Notes: generated from the letters alone by a model not told the origin. Positions 1-9,048 are shown, counted from the first letter of the stretch. The stretch is DNA of 64,000 bases from an uncultured Negativicutes bacterium (GCA_900752195.1 CAADUJ010000003.1:62001-126000), one strand, 5' to 3'. Program-made: numbers and translations.

Positions 1-328
1 GGAATTCTTTCTGTAAGAATAATGCGTCTACTTCATCTTCTACGGCCTTGCCGATAGTCGACGCCATCATGATGACGACTTCTGTTCTGTCCAGATATGA
101 CTGGACTGTCGCTCCTTCGACATCAAAGGGGTCATTACATAAAATTGTGTGTGTCGACGGTTCGTAATAAAACTGGTAAAATACGCTTTTCGGCGTTGCC
201 AGTGATACGACGCGGTCACAAATCGTTTCAATATCTTCAGTCGACACGTCTGTAGTACCCCGCTGAGACGCAAGGTCACGGACGCGGTCTGTATCGATAT
301 GTTTTAACATTCCATCATATACAGGCAT
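1..328 (-). CDS. Partial protein related to the B12-dependent methionine synthase activation domain
   Basis: The frame opens with ATG at 328 behind AGAGGA and runs off the left edge after 109 codons, so the C-terminus is not visible. A stretch reading STIGKAVEDEVDALF near the end of the visible part resembles the start of small stand-alone proteins related to the AdoMet-binding activation domain of cobalamin-dependent methionine synthase. In anaerobes such proteins sit beside split metH genes and help reactivate oxidised cobalamin. Family membership is inferred from this short pattern only; neighbouring genes to the left are outside the window, so the role cannot be confirmed. Confidence 0.5.
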   Translation of the reverse strand, partial: MPVYDGMLKHIDTDRVRDLASQRGTTDVSTEDIETICDRVVSLATPKSVFYQFYYEPSTHTILCNDPFDVEGATVQSYLDRTEVVIMMASTIGKAVEDEVDALFLQKEF

Positions 329-466
329 AATATATCCTCTTTTCCCGGGATGACAGCACATCTCGTTTATAGTATGTATATCCATAGCCATTATATCAAG
401 TTTTTGACGTTTGTCATAGTAAAAATCAAGGTTTAACAAGGTGTAATATTTCTTCCATGGCACTAG

Positions 467-497
467 TTGAGACCCTTTTCCTATGGTATACTATAAT
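467..497 (+). promoter_or_regulatory. Possible promoter of the parA operon
   Basis: TTGAGA at 467-472 is followed by TGG-TATACT (487-492), an extended -10 form, and by an overlapping TATAAT at 492-497. The spacing to either -10 is not ideal (14 or 19 bases), so this rests mostly on the extended -10 and its place 40 bases before the parA start. Confidence 0.4.
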
Positions 498-535
498 ATA
501 GACTTTGAAGGAAATTGAGAAATGAGGTGACTCCG

Positions 536-1312
536 TTGGCACATATCATTGCCGTGACAAACCAGAAGGGCGGCGTTGGCAAAACGACGACGAGTATCAA
601 TCTTAGCGCCTGCCTGGCTGAGAGCGGCAAACGAACATTATTAATCGACCTCGATCCACAGGGCAATGCCACGAGTGGACTGGGAGTAGATAAAGAAGGG
701 CTCCAGTGTAACCTATACGATTGCCTCATCGACAAGGTTCCCATGGAAGACGTGGTACAGAAGACAATGGTGAAAAAACTCTTTCTTTTGCCGGCGACCA
801 TCGATCTGGCTGGGGCGGCAGTCGAACTCGTTTCGATGGATCATAGGGAGCAGGCTTTGAAAAGATCCTTATCTGCTTATCTTTCTACCGTCCAAAAGGC
901 GTATGATTTCATTCTCATCGATTGCCCGCCTTCACTAGGACTCTTGACGATAAATGCCCTCGTGGCAGCTGATCACATATTGATTCCCGTACAGTGTGAA
1001 TTTTATGCTCTCGAAGGACTGGCTCAGCTCATGCAGACAGTCAATTTGGTCCGCGATAGTTTAAATTCGGATTTGAGACTGTTAGGTCTGCTCCTTACGA
1101 TGTATGACGGCAGAACAAATTTATCCCTTCAGGTAACGGAAGAGGTAAAGAAATATTTCAGCGGTCAGGTGTTTCATACCATCATTCCCCGTAATGTCCG
1201 TTTAGGAGAAGCGCCGAGCCACGGAGAACCGATTACGACGTATGATCCCCATTCCCGGGGTGCAGAAGTCTATAAAAAATTAGCCAGAGAGGTGATTCGC
1301 CGTGTCGACTAA
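536..1312 (+). CDS. parA: ParA/Soj chromosome-partitioning ATPase
   Basis: ParA-type ATPase of 258 residues that with ParB segregates origin-proximal DNA. The deviant Walker A motif KGGVGKTT lies near residue 10, followed by LIDLDPQGNATSG and the Walker B-like segment FILIDCPPSLGLLT. I place the start at TTG 536, giving MAHIIAVTNQKGG, because GAGGTGA lies at a normal distance upstream and this matches the usual family N-terminus. An in-frame TTG at 515 would only add seven residues that include this ribosome-binding site. The gene overlaps parB by 11 bases, so the two are translationally coupled. Location next to parB is the standard chromosomal arrangement, which suggests the window is not far from oriC, although no origin or parS site was identified here. 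Confidence 0.95.
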   Translation: MAHIIAVTNQKGGVGKTTTSINLSACLAESGKRTLLIDLDPQGNATSGLGVDKEGLQCNLYDCLIDKVPMEDVVQKTMVKKLFLLPATIDLAGAAVELVSMDHREQALKRSLSAYLSTVQKAYDFILIDCPPSLGLLTINALVAADHILIPVQCEFYALEGLAQLMQTVNLVRDSLNSDLRLLGLLLTMYDGRTNLSLQVTEEVKKYFSGQVFHTIIPRNVRLGEAPSHGEPITTYDPHSRGAEVYKKLAREVIRRVD

Positions 1313-2243
1313 AAAATTGGGACTCGGCAGCAATTCAAAATTAGGAAACCGCCTTGGCTCGTTGGGCTTGCGGGAAAAAAAGATTGATGAAGCCGATAAA
1401 AAAGAGGCCCTTTCCCAAAAGGGAACTATGGAACTCGACATAGGCCTCATCGTTCCCAATCCACATCAGCCACGGCAATCCTTTTCAGAAGAAAGCCTCC
1501 AGGAATTAGCCCAGTCTATCTGCCAGTACGGCATGGTCCAGCCCCTTTTGGTCCAACGGAATGACGACGGTACGTATGTGCTCGTCGCCGGAGAACGGCG
1601 TCTCAGGGCGGCCAGGCTGGCCGGTTTAAAGGCAGTTCCCGCCATTGAGCGAGACTATGCACCGCAGGAAGCGGCGGAAATTGCCTTGATTGAAAACCTG
1701 CAGCGCGAGGATCTCAATGCTATTGAAGAAGCCACGGCGTATGAAACGCTGATAGAAGAATTTTCTCTGACTCAGGAGGCCGTATCCAAGAAGGTCGGAA
1801 AAAGTCGCCCTCATATCGCCAACATGATGCGCCTTTTGAAATTAGAGCCAGAAGTGCAACAACTCCTACGTGATGGCAGTCTCTCCATGGGCCAGGCACG
1901 GCCGTTACTGCAACTCACTCAGCGGGATATGCAGCTTATGGCAGCCCGGCGAATCGTCAAGGATGGCTTTTCGGCTAGACAGTGTGAAAGCCTCGTAAAG
2001 GGCCTTTTACAGGGCAAGAAGAAAAAAGAAACGCCTGGCGGCGATGCCTATTTGGAATCTCTTGAAGACCAGGTGAAGATGCATTTAGGTACGAATGTGT
2101 CCATTCGGTTCAACAAGGACAAGAAAAAGGGCAAAATCGAAATCGCCATTGCCTCAGAAGCTGAATTAGAACGGCTCTTGAGCCTTCTTACAGACGACGA
2201 TGCCCATGAAGATTACCATGGGGAATCTTCTTTTACAATTTGA
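1302..2243 (+). CDS. parB: ParB/Spo0J chromosome-partitioning protein
   Basis: ParB of 313 residues starting at GTG 1302 inside the end of parA, with AGAGAGGTGA as ribosome-binding site. The CTP-binding ParB-N domain shows the family segments PNPHQPRQSF and VAGERRLRAARLAG, followed by ENLQREDLNAIEEA. The helix-turn-helix that reads parS follows (EFSLTQEAVSKKVGKSR). The C-terminal third is charged and ends in a likely dimerisation region. It works with ParA on parS sites. Length and order are normal for chromosomal ParB. Confidence 0.95.
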   Translation: MSTKKLGLGSNSKLGNRLGSLGLREKKIDEADKKEALSQKGTMELDIGLIVPNPHQPRQSFSEESLQELAQSICQYGMVQPLLVQRNDDGTYVLVAGERRLRAARLAGLKAVPAIERDYAPQEAAEIALIENLQREDLNAIEEATAYETLIEEFSLTQEAVSKKVGKSRPHIANMMRLLKLEPEVQQLLRDGSLSMGQARPLLQLTQRDMQLMAARRIVKDGFSARQCESLVKGLLQGKKKKETPGGDAYLESLEDQVKMHLGTNVSIRFNKDKKKGKIEIAIASEAELERLLSLLTDDDAHEDYHGESSFTI

Positions 2244-2329
2244 TAACAATTTTTTAATGCTAGTTGTTTTTTGTGAGCAGTTGTGTAATATTAAATACAG
2301 ACTCTTTCAGGATTTCGAGGAGGATCTAT

Positions 2330-2854
2330 ATGTTCTTTGGTTTTGATTGGCAGTTTATCTATGCCATTGCTGCAGGTGCAGCAGGAATGTTGCTCTTGCT
2401 TTTACTTGCCTACATCATCTGGCTCAACCATCGCGTGTCCAAGCTCAGAAAGGACTATCAGTTCTTCATGCAAGACGAAACGGGTAAGAGTCTGGAGTCG
2501 AAACTCCGTGACGATGTAGCCAAACTACATGACTTGCAGGATTCGTTGGAGCTCATGCATTCTACGCAGAAAGATATTCTTTCTGTCCAGAATCATTGCT
2601 TCCGCAAAATCGGCTTTGTCAAGTATAATGCCTTTGAAAATATAGGGAATAACCTGAGCTTTGCCTTCACCGTCCTCGATGGAAAAAATGATGGCTTCTG
2701 TCTATCCAGTGTCTATGGCCGGAATGAGTCGCGTATTTTCGCTAAACCTATTGTGGATGGGAAATGCCTGTATGGCATGAGCGAAGAAGAAAAGGAAAGC
2801 TTAGAAAACGCCTTGCACTACCAAGGCACGTTAGATACGGTACAAAAAGATTAA
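2330..2854 (+). CDS. DUF4446-like single-pass membrane protein
   Basis: A 174-residue protein with one N-terminal membrane helix (about residues 9-32, very rich in Leu and Ala), then a coiled-coil-like charged stretch and a soluble domain containing GFVKYNAFENIGNNLSFA and a segment about NDGFCLSSVYGRNESR. This pattern fits the DUF4446 family, which in Firmicutes is commonly encoded just downstream of parB. I chose ATG 2330 because GAGGAGG precedes it at the right distance; an upstream ATG at 2264 lacks such a site. Function is unknown. It is 86 bases after parB and 13 before the next gene, so it probably belongs to the same transcription unit. Confidence 0.75.
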   Translation: MFFGFDWQFIYAIAAGAAGMLLLLLLAYIIWLNHRVSKLRKDYQFFMQDETGKSLESKLRDDVAKLHDLQDSLELMHSTQKDILSVQNHCFRKIGFVKYNAFENIGNNLSFAFTVLDGKNDGFCLSSVYGRNESRIFAKPIVDGKCLYGMSEEEKESLENALHYQGTLDTVQKD

Positions 2855-2867
2855 AGAGGGGAAACGA

Positions 2868-3830
2868 TTGGATATCCAAGATAAGATGAAAGCGTGCAAG
2901 GAGCGTATCATGACATCTCTTGCATCGCAGAATCGTATCCGCAGGTTGCTCAAAAAGGATCAGACTGAACCTATCATCATGACACCACAGCAATACCGAC
3001 GCGGCGTGTATATCGCTGTGGCTGGCGCTGTCCTCATCGTCATGGGCATATGTTTCGGTATCTATAGCGCCGTGTCCATGGCGCACATGAGAGAGCAAAA
3101 CGAATTGCACGAACAGCAACTGGAAATGATGCGGGAAAAGACGAGTACGCTTCAAGAAAAAATGGATAAAATGGATGCCTTGGATCAGGAACTGCGGCAA
3201 ATGGTCAAGGGCGCCGGTACAGGTGACAGCCCAAAAGGTGAAGGTGGCGTTGCAGGGCAGCAGAAAAAGAGCCCGGACCTTTCTCAAGCTGATTATAACG
3301 ATCTGCTTCTGGCCACCTCTCGTTTGGAAACGAAATCGAATGCCCGTATTGTCAGCTTCATTACTCTTAAAACGGTGCTGAGCGATACGGCAGGCCAACA
3401 AGTCCGGGAAATGCAGCAGATTTCAAAGAAATATCAGTCATCGACATATCCGTCTATTTGGCCAGTCAACGGTACGATTACATCGAATTTCGGCTATCGC
3501 GGCAATCCCATTGGCGGCGGTACAGGTTTCCATGAAGGTATCGATATTGCCGTTGATTATGGTACGCCTGTCCATGCCACGGCAGCAGGAACGGTTACGG
3601 CTGCAGGGTGGGTCGATGGATATGGCAATCTCGTAGAAATCGATCACGGCAATGGTTACGTCACACGCTATGGTCATAATTCTATGATCCTCGTCGTCGT
3701 AGGGCAGGAAATCAAGACCGGTGATATTATATCCCTGGCAGGCAGTACAGGGCGTAGCACAGGACCGCATGTCCATTATGAAGTACGCGTCAATGGCACG
3801 CCAACGGATCCACTGCTCTTTTTACCATAA
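2868..3830 (+). CDS. M23-family peptidoglycan endopeptidase, membrane anchored
   Basis: A 320-residue protein starting at TTG 2868 (AGAGGGGAAA upstream). Residues about 45-68 form a membrane helix, followed by a coiled coil rich in Glu, Met and Lys (about 72-110), then a linker and a C-terminal LytM/M23 zinc peptidase. Metal ligands are visible: H..GID in GFHEGIDIAVDYG, and the HxH of GPHVHYEVR. Such proteins cut peptide cross-links in peptidoglycan or, when degenerate, activate amidases; this copy keeps the zinc ligands and is therefore probably active. A strong terminator follows at once, so the parA-parB-DUF4446-M23 group likely ends here. Confidence 0.9.
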   Translation: MDIQDKMKACKERIMTSLASQNRIRRLLKKDQTEPIIMTPQQYRRGVYIAVAGAVLIVMGICFGIYSAVSMAHMREQNELHEQQLEMMREKTSTLQEKMDKMDALDQELRQMVKGAGTGDSPKGEGGVAGQQKKSPDLSQADYNDLLLATSRLETKSNARIVSFITLKTVLSDTAGQQVREMQQISKKYQSSTYPSIWPVNGTITSNFGYRGNPIGGGTGFHEGIDIAVDYGTPVHATAAGTVTAAGWVDGYGNLVEIDHGNGYVTRYGHNSMILVVVGQEIKTGDIISLAGSTGRSTGPHVHYEVRVNGTPTDPLLFLP

Positions 3831-3840
3831 AGACGTAACC

Positions 3841-3880
3841 AAACAGGGGGATAGTACGTATGGCTATTCCCCTGTTTTTT
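3841..3880 (+). terminator. Intrinsic terminator after the M23 gene
   Basis: A 14-base-pair stem (arm AAACAGGGGGATAG against CTATTCCCCTGTTT with one G-U pair) with a nine-base loop is followed by a T run. An ATG in the loop (3860) should not be taken as the start of the next gene. Confidence 0.9.
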
Positions 3881-3895
3881 AGAAAGGATAGATGT

Positions 3896-5077
3896 ATGAA
3901 ACGATTCCGCACCTATGTCATAGGAGGGCTTTGTGCCAGTGTGATGGCCCTGTTCTTATGGGGGTGCAGCCAACAGGCAGCATACCCTGGCGGCAATGAT
4001 ACGGAAGTACGCGTCGGTATCAACCTCTCCCTTACCGGACCGGGAAGTTCCTATTGCCGTTCGACAGAACAAGGCATTGAGCTGGCAAAGGATATGATTA
4101 ATGAAAAGGGAGGGCTCATGGGAAAAAATGTTACCCTCGTGCCCGTCGATAATCATGGCAATGCTGATGATGCAGCAACGGCAGTACAACAATTATCGAC
4201 ACGCCACGTTAGTGCCATCATCGGACCCAATATGACCGATAGCGCATCGGCCGTCATGGCCTATGCCGAGGCTGAAAGGATTCCCGTCATCAGTCCGGCC
4301 TGTACGGATCCCAATATCACGGTAGACGCGAAGACAAAGGATGTATATACGTATATGTTCCGGGCTACCTTTATTGATCCTTTCCAGGCTAGGGCCATGG
4401 GCGAGTATGCCACAGAAAAGCTTCATGCCAAGACATCGGCCGTCGTCTTTGATGGTAAGAGCCCCTATTCCAAAGGCTTAGCGGAATTTTATCGTAACGC
4501 CGTCGAAGCACAAGGGAAAGGGATTGTCGCTTTCATCGATGTCAGCGGCGTCGGCTATGATGAAAATAGCCTTGTCGAAACGTTGCGCCAGTCCCGGTGC
4601 GATGCCGTATACCTGCCTGTATACGACGATAAGGCGCGTTCCCTCATTACACAGATCCGCTCAGCCGGATTGACAGTACCTCTTCTCGGCGCTGATGGCT
4701 GGAATGGATGGGCTTTGTCGCGGGATATGGACCCTGCCTATTTGACGAATCTTTTTTATAGTGATCACTATGCCAACGATGTAACCAAGGAAATTGCCGA
4801 AACCTTTGCCGAACGATATTATGAAAAATACGGTACTCTTCCAGATAGCTATGCTGCACTGGGCTATGACTCCCTCATGATGGTAGCCGATGCCATCAGA
4901 CGGGGACAATCGACGCAAAGTGAACGGATTGCCAAGGAATTGGCCCGTACCATGGACTTTGAAGGTGCTACGGGACGAATTATCCTCGATTCTAATCACG
5001 ACGCCATTAAAGACGTCTTCATCCTGACCTTCTGGGAAGGAAAGCCGGCATTACTCGATAAATATCCTGCCATCTAA
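3896..5077 (+). CDS. ABC transporter substrate-binding lipoprotein, branched-chain amino acid (LivJ) type
   Basis: A 393-residue periplasmic-binding-protein of the Peripla_BP_6/LivJ class. ATG 3896 follows AAAGGA and gives a lipoprotein signal: MKRFR, a hydrophobic stretch and the lipobox FLWGCS, so the mature protein begins at Cys. The binding core shows VGINLSLTGPGSSYCRSTEQG, IGPNMTDSASAVMAYAE and PVISPACTDPNIT, typical of receptors for branched-chain amino acids or related small molecules. No permease or ATPase gene is adjacent, so it is an orphan receptor here or works with a transporter elsewhere. The ligand cannot be told from the sequence. Confidence 0.88.
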   Translation: MKRFRTYVIGGLCASVMALFLWGCSQQAAYPGGNDTEVRVGINLSLTGPGSSYCRSTEQGIELAKDMINEKGGLMGKNVTLVPVDNHGNADDAATAVQQLSTRHVSAIIGPNMTDSASAVMAYAEAERIPVISPACTDPNITVDAKTKDVYTYMFRATFIDPFQARAMGEYATEKLHAKTSAVVFDGKSPYSKGLAEFYRNAVEAQGKGIVAFIDVSGVGYDENSLVETLRQSRCDAVYLPVYDDKARSLITQIRSAGLTVPLLGADGWNGWALSRDMDPAYLTNLFYSDHYANDVTKEIAETFAERYYEKYGTLPDSYAALGYDSLMMVADAIRRGQSTQSERIAKELARTMDFEGATGRIILDSNHDAIKDVFILTFWEGKPALLDKYPAI

Positions 5078-5124
5078 AAAAGAGCTATACCAAAGGAATA
5101 TTTCTCTTTGGTATAGCTCTTTTT
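5076..5124. terminator. Bidirectional terminator between convergent genes
   Basis: A perfect 15-base-pair stem (5081-5095 with 5106-5120) has an A run before it and a T run after it, so it can end transcription from both sides. It lies between the binding-protein gene and the convergent metallopeptidase gene. Confidence 0.9.
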
Positions 5125-5839
5125 ATATGAGATAGGGACTATAGCGGTCCATTTCTCGTTTCCAGTATTTCCAATCTGCCATGAAATATGTCAGCCATTG
5201 GTAAAATCGTTTTGAATGGTTCAATTCCAGAAAATGGCAGAATTCATGAGCCACGACCTGATCGATACAGCCGTCAGGCATGATGGCAAGGTATGCATTG
5301 AGGCTCATGTGATTCCGTTTAGGCGTAAGAGAGCCCCAGCGGGTTTTCATAAAGCGTATGGTGACGCGTGGCATAGGAAGCTCTTTTTCCTGGACTATTT
5401 TATAGACCCGATGTAGGCTCCTGGAAAAGAGAATGGCCGCTTCATCCCGCAACAAGCAGTGGTAGACAAAGACCCGCTCTTCTATTTGTTCGGGATTTTT
5501 GACGGTAAAGGTGATTGTATGGTCGCTTGTTTTTTCATAGCCTCGTGTCTTTCCTTGTACGATAGATAGACGATATCCCTTTCCATTGATGTAAAGTGTT
5601 TCGCCGGAACAAAGAGAAAAGGAAGGTCTCTTTTCTGTCGCTTCCAAGGCATTCAGGATAAAGGTTGTCTGCCGGCGCAGAAAATCCTCAATCCGTTCCA
5701 ATGGTACGTGAGGATTGGCTGACACATGAAGGGAGCCGTCCTGTTTGATGCGAAGATTGATATTTTTTACGGCCTTTCTCGTCAATATATACGAGACCGC
5801 TCGCGGTCCTAAATCGAGGGTGTGATAGGTAACGTTCAT
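5123..5839 (-). CDS. YgjP-like zinc metallopeptidase (DUF45/M48-like)
   Basis: A 238-residue cytosolic protein with the zinc motif HEFCH in VVAHEFCHFLELNHSKRFY, followed by WLTYFMADWKYWKR, and upstream RWGSLTPKRNHMSLN. This combination (WGS..., VVxHExxHxxxxxHxxxFW-like) is characteristic of the YgjP/SprT-like DUF45 family. The biological substrate is not known for the family. Start ATG 5839 is preceded by AAAGGAG on this strand. It is transcribed alone, convergent to the binding-protein gene and divergent from the exonuclease gene. Confidence 0.85.
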   Translation of the reverse strand: MNVTYHTLDLGPRAVSYILTRKAVKNINLRIKQDGSLHVSANPHVPLERIEDFLRRQTTFILNALEATEKRPSFSLCSGETLYINGKGYRLSIVQGKTRGYEKTSDHTITFTVKNPEQIEERVFVYHCLLRDEAAILFSRSLHRVYKIVQEKELPMPRVTIRFMKTRWGSLTPKRNHMSLNAYLAIMPDGCIDQVVAHEFCHFLELNHSKRFYQWLTYFMADWKYWKREMDRYSPYLI

Positions 5840-5934
5840 AGAAAACTCCTTTCTTTCTTCTATACTCTATACGACAGGGACGATTTTGTCTATAATGAAC
5901 ATAAAAACGATACCGTCATAGAAAGGATTATGCT

Positions 5935-6492
5935 ATGCTTACTTTTACGGCTATTGATTTTGAAACAGCCAATAAATATTATAACAGTGCCTGCTCTTTG
6001 GCCGCCGTTACGGTACAAGGTGATGCTGTTGTCCGGGAAGGCTATTCCCTCATCAGACCTCCGTATATGGTATTTGCACCGGAAAACGTAGAGATTCATG
6101 GTATTACGCCGGACCAGGTCCGGAATAAGCCAAAATTTGACGTCCTTTGGCCAAAGGTATGGGACCATCTCAAAGGCCATATCATCGTAGCCCATTATGC
6201 CGTTTTTGATACGCGAGTTTTAAAAAGTGTGCTCAAGGCGTATCATCTTGATGTACCGCCTTTATCCTATGCGTGCACTGTCGAAATATCCCGCCGTGTA
6301 TGGCCTGACCTACCTAACCATAAACTCGATACGGTAGCCGGATTCCTGGGATATTCCTTCCATCACCATCAAGCGCTGGACGATGCCCGGGCGTGCGCTC
6401 TTATTGTTAGAAAAGCGGCTAAGCAAGTCGGTGCGACATCTATGGAAGACCTTCTCGACACCATTGGCCTGTCCCTCAAGACATTAGGATAA
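5935..6492 (+). CDS. DEDDh 3'-5' exonuclease (DnaQ-like)
   Basis: A 185-residue exonuclease of the DNA polymerase III epsilon superfamily. The first catalytic acidic pair is in FTAIDFETANK, the second Asp in IVAHYAVFDTRVL, and the last motif is HHHQALDDARACA, which supplies the His and final Asp of the DEDDh set. IHGITPDQV is also typical. At this length it is a stand-alone proofreading or repair exonuclease and not part of a polymerase. Start ATG 5935 follows AAAGGA. It is monocistronic in this context. Confidence 0.88.
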   Translation: MLTFTAIDFETANKYYNSACSLAAVTVQGDAVVREGYSLIRPPYMVFAPENVEIHGITPDQVRNKPKFDVLWPKVWDHLKGHIIVAHYAVFDTRVLKSVLKAYHLDVPPLSYACTVEISRRVWPDLPNHKLDTVAGFLGYSFHHHQALDDARACALIVRKAAKQVGATSMEDLLDTIGLSLKTLG

Positions 6493-6525
6493 AGCAGAAG
6501 TCCCGCTTCAACAACCAATATATTA

Positions 6526-6591
6526 CCTATATGCATAGTTATATATTACTTGCACATATAGGGTTGTATTTATGTATGTAAAGGATATAAT
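6526..6591 (+). promoter_or_regulatory. Promoter and inverted repeat before the hydroxyacid dehydrogenase
   Basis: TTGTAT (6564-6569) and TATAAT (6586-6591) are 16 bases apart and form a plausible sigma-70-type promoter. Just upstream an imperfect inverted repeat, CCTATATGCA (6526-6535) against TGCACATATAGG (6551-6562), sits where an operator would be expected. The binding protein is unknown. Confidence 0.55.
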
Positions 6592-6641
6592 AAAAATATA
6601 AGTGTACACGAGAACGTTTTAAACTGAAAGGGGAATGTACC

Positions 6642-7589
6642 ATGAAAATTGTCTTACTTGAATCGCTGGGGATTCATAAAGAACTACTCGATTCCTATGT
6701 AAAAAAGTTAACAGAAAAAGGCTATGAATTTGCGGCGTATGAACGCAATGACGATGTGAACGTACAAATTGAAGAAGCAAAAGATGCAGATATCCTCATC
6801 ATTGCCAACATGCCTTTAAAAGCAGAAGTCATCAATGCCTGCCCGAACTTGAAATACATTGACGTGGCCTTTACCGGCGTCGATCACGTGGCTCTCGATG
6901 CAGCTAAAGCAAAAGGCATTAAGGTCAGCAATGCATCTGGCTACTCCACCGTTGCTGTCGCAGAACTTACGATTGCCATGATCCTCGATTTGCTCCGCTA
7001 CGTACCACAAGTCGACGCTGCCTGCCGTGCTGGCGGAACAAAGGCCGGCTTTATTGGCAACGAATTGGAAGGAAAGACGGTAGGTCTCATCGGTACGGGC
7101 CATATTGGCATGCGGGTTGCACAGCTCGTATCGGCATTTGGTGCTAAGGTCATTGCCTATAATGGATTTTCCCATAAGAAAGATACAGATCTCATCAAAT
7201 ATGTCCCATTAAAAGAATTGATGGAACAGTCCGACATTGTCAGCCTCCATTGCCCTGTTACGGATCAGTCCCGCGGCCTCATCAATAAAGAAACCATTTC
7301 GTATATGAAACCGACGGCATTCCTCGTCAACGAAGCCCGCGGTCCTGTTGTGGTTTCCCAGGATTTGGCAGATGCTCTCAATAACGGCAAAATTGCTGGC
7401 GCTGGTATTGATGTCTTTGAAAATGAACCGCCTTTAGATACAAATCATCCACTGCTTCACGCTAAGAATACCATCGTGACACCTCATGTTGCTTTTGCCA
7501 CACAAGAATCGATGGAAAAACGTGCCGTCATCGTATTCGACAATATCGATGCCTTCTTGAGCGGCAATCAAAAGAACATCATCTTATAA
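6642..7589 (+). CDS. D-isomer-specific 2-hydroxyacid dehydrogenase
   Basis: A 315-residue NAD-dependent dehydrogenase of the D-2-hydroxyacid family. The Rossmann motif is GLIGTGHIGMRVAQ near residue 150. The catalytic Arg is in VNEARGPVV, Glu in ENEPPLDTNHPL and His in TPHVAFAT, so the Arg-Glu-His set is complete. The enzyme interconverts a 2-oxo acid and a D-2-hydroxy acid in the cytosol. It lies directly before an aminotransferase whose close paralogue sits in the ior cluster, which suggests a reductive branch that turns 2-oxo acids (for example arylpyruvates) into hydroxy acids. The exact substrate is an inference. GAAAGGGG precedes ATG 6642. Confidence 0.88.
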   Translation: MKIVLLESLGIHKELLDSYVKKLTEKGYEFAAYERNDDVNVQIEEAKDADILIIANMPLKAEVINACPNLKYIDVAFTGVDHVALDAAKAKGIKVSNASGYSTVAVAELTIAMILDLLRYVPQVDAACRAGGTKAGFIGNELEGKTVGLIGTGHIGMRVAQLVSAFGAKVIAYNGFSHKKDTDLIKYVPLKELMEQSDIVSLHCPVTDQSRGLINKETISYMKPTAFLVNEARGPVVVSQDLADALNNGKIAGAGIDVFENEPPLDTNHPLLHAKNTIVTPHVAFATQESMEKRAVIVFDNIDAFLSGNQKNIIL

Positions 7590-7602
7590 ACTATTTCAAT
7601 AG

Positions 7603-7649
7603 AAAAGGCCCCTCTAAATGGAATTTTGTTTCTGTAAGAGGGACTTTTT
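7603..7649 (+). terminator. Probable terminator after the dehydrogenase
   Basis: AAAAGGCCCCTCT and AGAGGGACTTTTT form an imperfect stem with a 21-base loop and a T run. It is weaker than other terminators in the window because of the long loop and a bulge. Confidence 0.55.
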
Positions 7650-7723
7650 CTCGCTGTATTCCTATAGGATATGTGATACAATAAGAACGTACGTTAGTTT
7701 TACATACATGAAGGGGTGTTCTT

Positions 7724-8905
7724 ATGGCAAATCAAAAAATGTTGCACTATGGCTCGCAAAGCTCGGTTATTCGTGACTTGTTCGCCTATGGCCAGAAACA
7801 GGCTGCAATCGTAGGTAAAGATAATGTATTCGATTTCAGTATCGGCAATCCTACTGTTCCAGCTCCGTCGTGCATTAAAGAATCAATTGAACAAATCTTG
7901 GAAACCCGGGCATCTGCTGCTATCCATGGTTATACGGCAGCAACAGGCGATATCCATGTGCGGGAAGGTCTGGCATCGTACATGAATGACACCTACGATG
8001 CCCACGTCAAGGCCGATAATTTTTATATGACCTGTGGTGCTGCTGCATCCCTTACGATTACTCTGAAAGCGATTGTAGAAGGACAGGATGATGAAATCAT
8101 CGTCGTAGCGCCGTTCTTCCCAGAATATTCTGTGTTTATCGAAAATGCAGGTGCAAAGGAAGTCATGGTGCCACCTGACACAGCACATTTTCAAATCCAG
8201 TTAGATAAGTTGGAACAGGCCATTACAGCGCATACGCGGGCTATTATTCTCAATTCTCCGAATAATCCTTCCGGCACCGTATACAGCGCGGAAACATATA
8301 AAAACGTTGCAGCGCTTTTGCAGACAAAATCAAAAGAAATAGGCCATCCAATCTATATCATTTCGGATGAACCATATCGGGAAATCATCTATGATAACCT
8401 TCCTATTCTCTATGTGCCGAAATTCTATGATAATACCATTGTCTGCTATTCGTATAGCAAATCTTTAAGTCTGCCAGGGGAACGTATTGGCTATATCCTC
8501 GTGCCAGATAGCGTAGATGATAAAGACCTGTATCCAGCCATCTGTGGCGCTGGACGAGTCATGGGCTTTGTCTGCGCACCGCATCTCTTCCAGGATGTCG
8601 TATTACAATGCCTCGGCAAGACGAGTGATATGAATATATACGATGAAAACCGGAAACTTTTGTATAAGGGCCTTACGGATATGGGCTATGAATGCGTATA
8701 CCCACAAGGCGCGTTCTACCTCTTCGTCAAATCACCGGAACCTGATGCCAAGGTTTTCTCGGATAAGGCAAAAGCGCTGAACCTTCTCATCGTACCGGCC
8801 GATAGTTTTGGCTGCCCCGGGTATGTTCGCGTGTCTTACTGCGTAGAAGCTGACATGATCAAACGCTCTTTTGCAGCCTTTAAAAAGCTCATAGAACAAT
8901 ACTGA
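7724..8905 (+). CDS. PLP-dependent class I/II aminotransferase (copy 1)
   Basis: A 393-residue aminotransferase. The PLP-binding lysine is in CYSYSKSLSLPGERIGY, and ILNSPNNPSGTVY and ISDEPYREIIYDN are the usual PLP-Asn and Asp segments; the C-terminal Arg for substrate carboxylate binding is in GYVRVSYCVE. It is an unusually close relative of the aminotransferase at 15040-16227: long blocks are identical, including the active-site region and the last 70 residues. The enzyme likely converts an amino acid to its 2-oxo acid. Substrate is not fixed by sequence; the ior cluster suggests aromatic or other bulky amino acids. A palindrome AACGTACGTT lies at 7686-7695 in its promoter region. Start ATG 7724 follows AAGGGGTG. 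Confidence 0.9.
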   Translation: MANQKMLHYGSQSSVIRDLFAYGQKQAAIVGKDNVFDFSIGNPTVPAPSCIKESIEQILETRASAAIHGYTAATGDIHVREGLASYMNDTYDAHVKADNFYMTCGAAASLTITLKAIVEGQDDEIIVVAPFFPEYSVFIENAGAKEVMVPPDTAHFQIQLDKLEQAITAHTRAIILNSPNNPSGTVYSAETYKNVAALLQTKSKEIGHPIYIISDEPYREIIYDNLPILYVPKFYDNTIVCYSYSKSLSLPGERIGYILVPDSVDDKDLYPAICGAGRVMGFVCAPHLFQDVVLQCLGKTSDMNIYDENRKLLYKGLTDMGYECVYPQGAFYLFVKSPEPDAKVFSDKAKALNLLIVPADSFGCPGYVRVSYCVEADMIKRSFAAFKKLIEQY

Positions 8906-8969
8906 GAAAAAGGAGTGTGCAGCCTGCCTGGGCGAGACGGCAACGCCGACAAGCCCATCTAGAAAAGAA

Positions 8970-9048
8970 TAAAAAATCCCATGTATGGACGACTCGGTTT
9001 GTTCTGCTGGATATACAGCCAGAGGCAGCTGATAAGAACCGAGCCGTC
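8970..9048 (-). terminator. Structured terminator of the sigma-54 activator gene
   Basis: On the minus strand GACGGCTCGGTT (9048-9037) pairs with AACCGAGTCGTC (8999-8988), enclosing a second hairpin with a CTGG/CCAG stem; a run of six T follows at 8976-8971. The one non-Watson-Crick position is G-U only in the minus-strand RNA, which supports that direction. It lies five bases after the stop of the activator gene. Confidence 0.6.

Noticed and set aside
3860..3895. Upstream ATG at 3860 as the start of the binding lipoprotein
   Set aside because: It lies in the loop of the preceding terminator and would spoil the lipoprotein signal that starts cleanly at ATG 3896.
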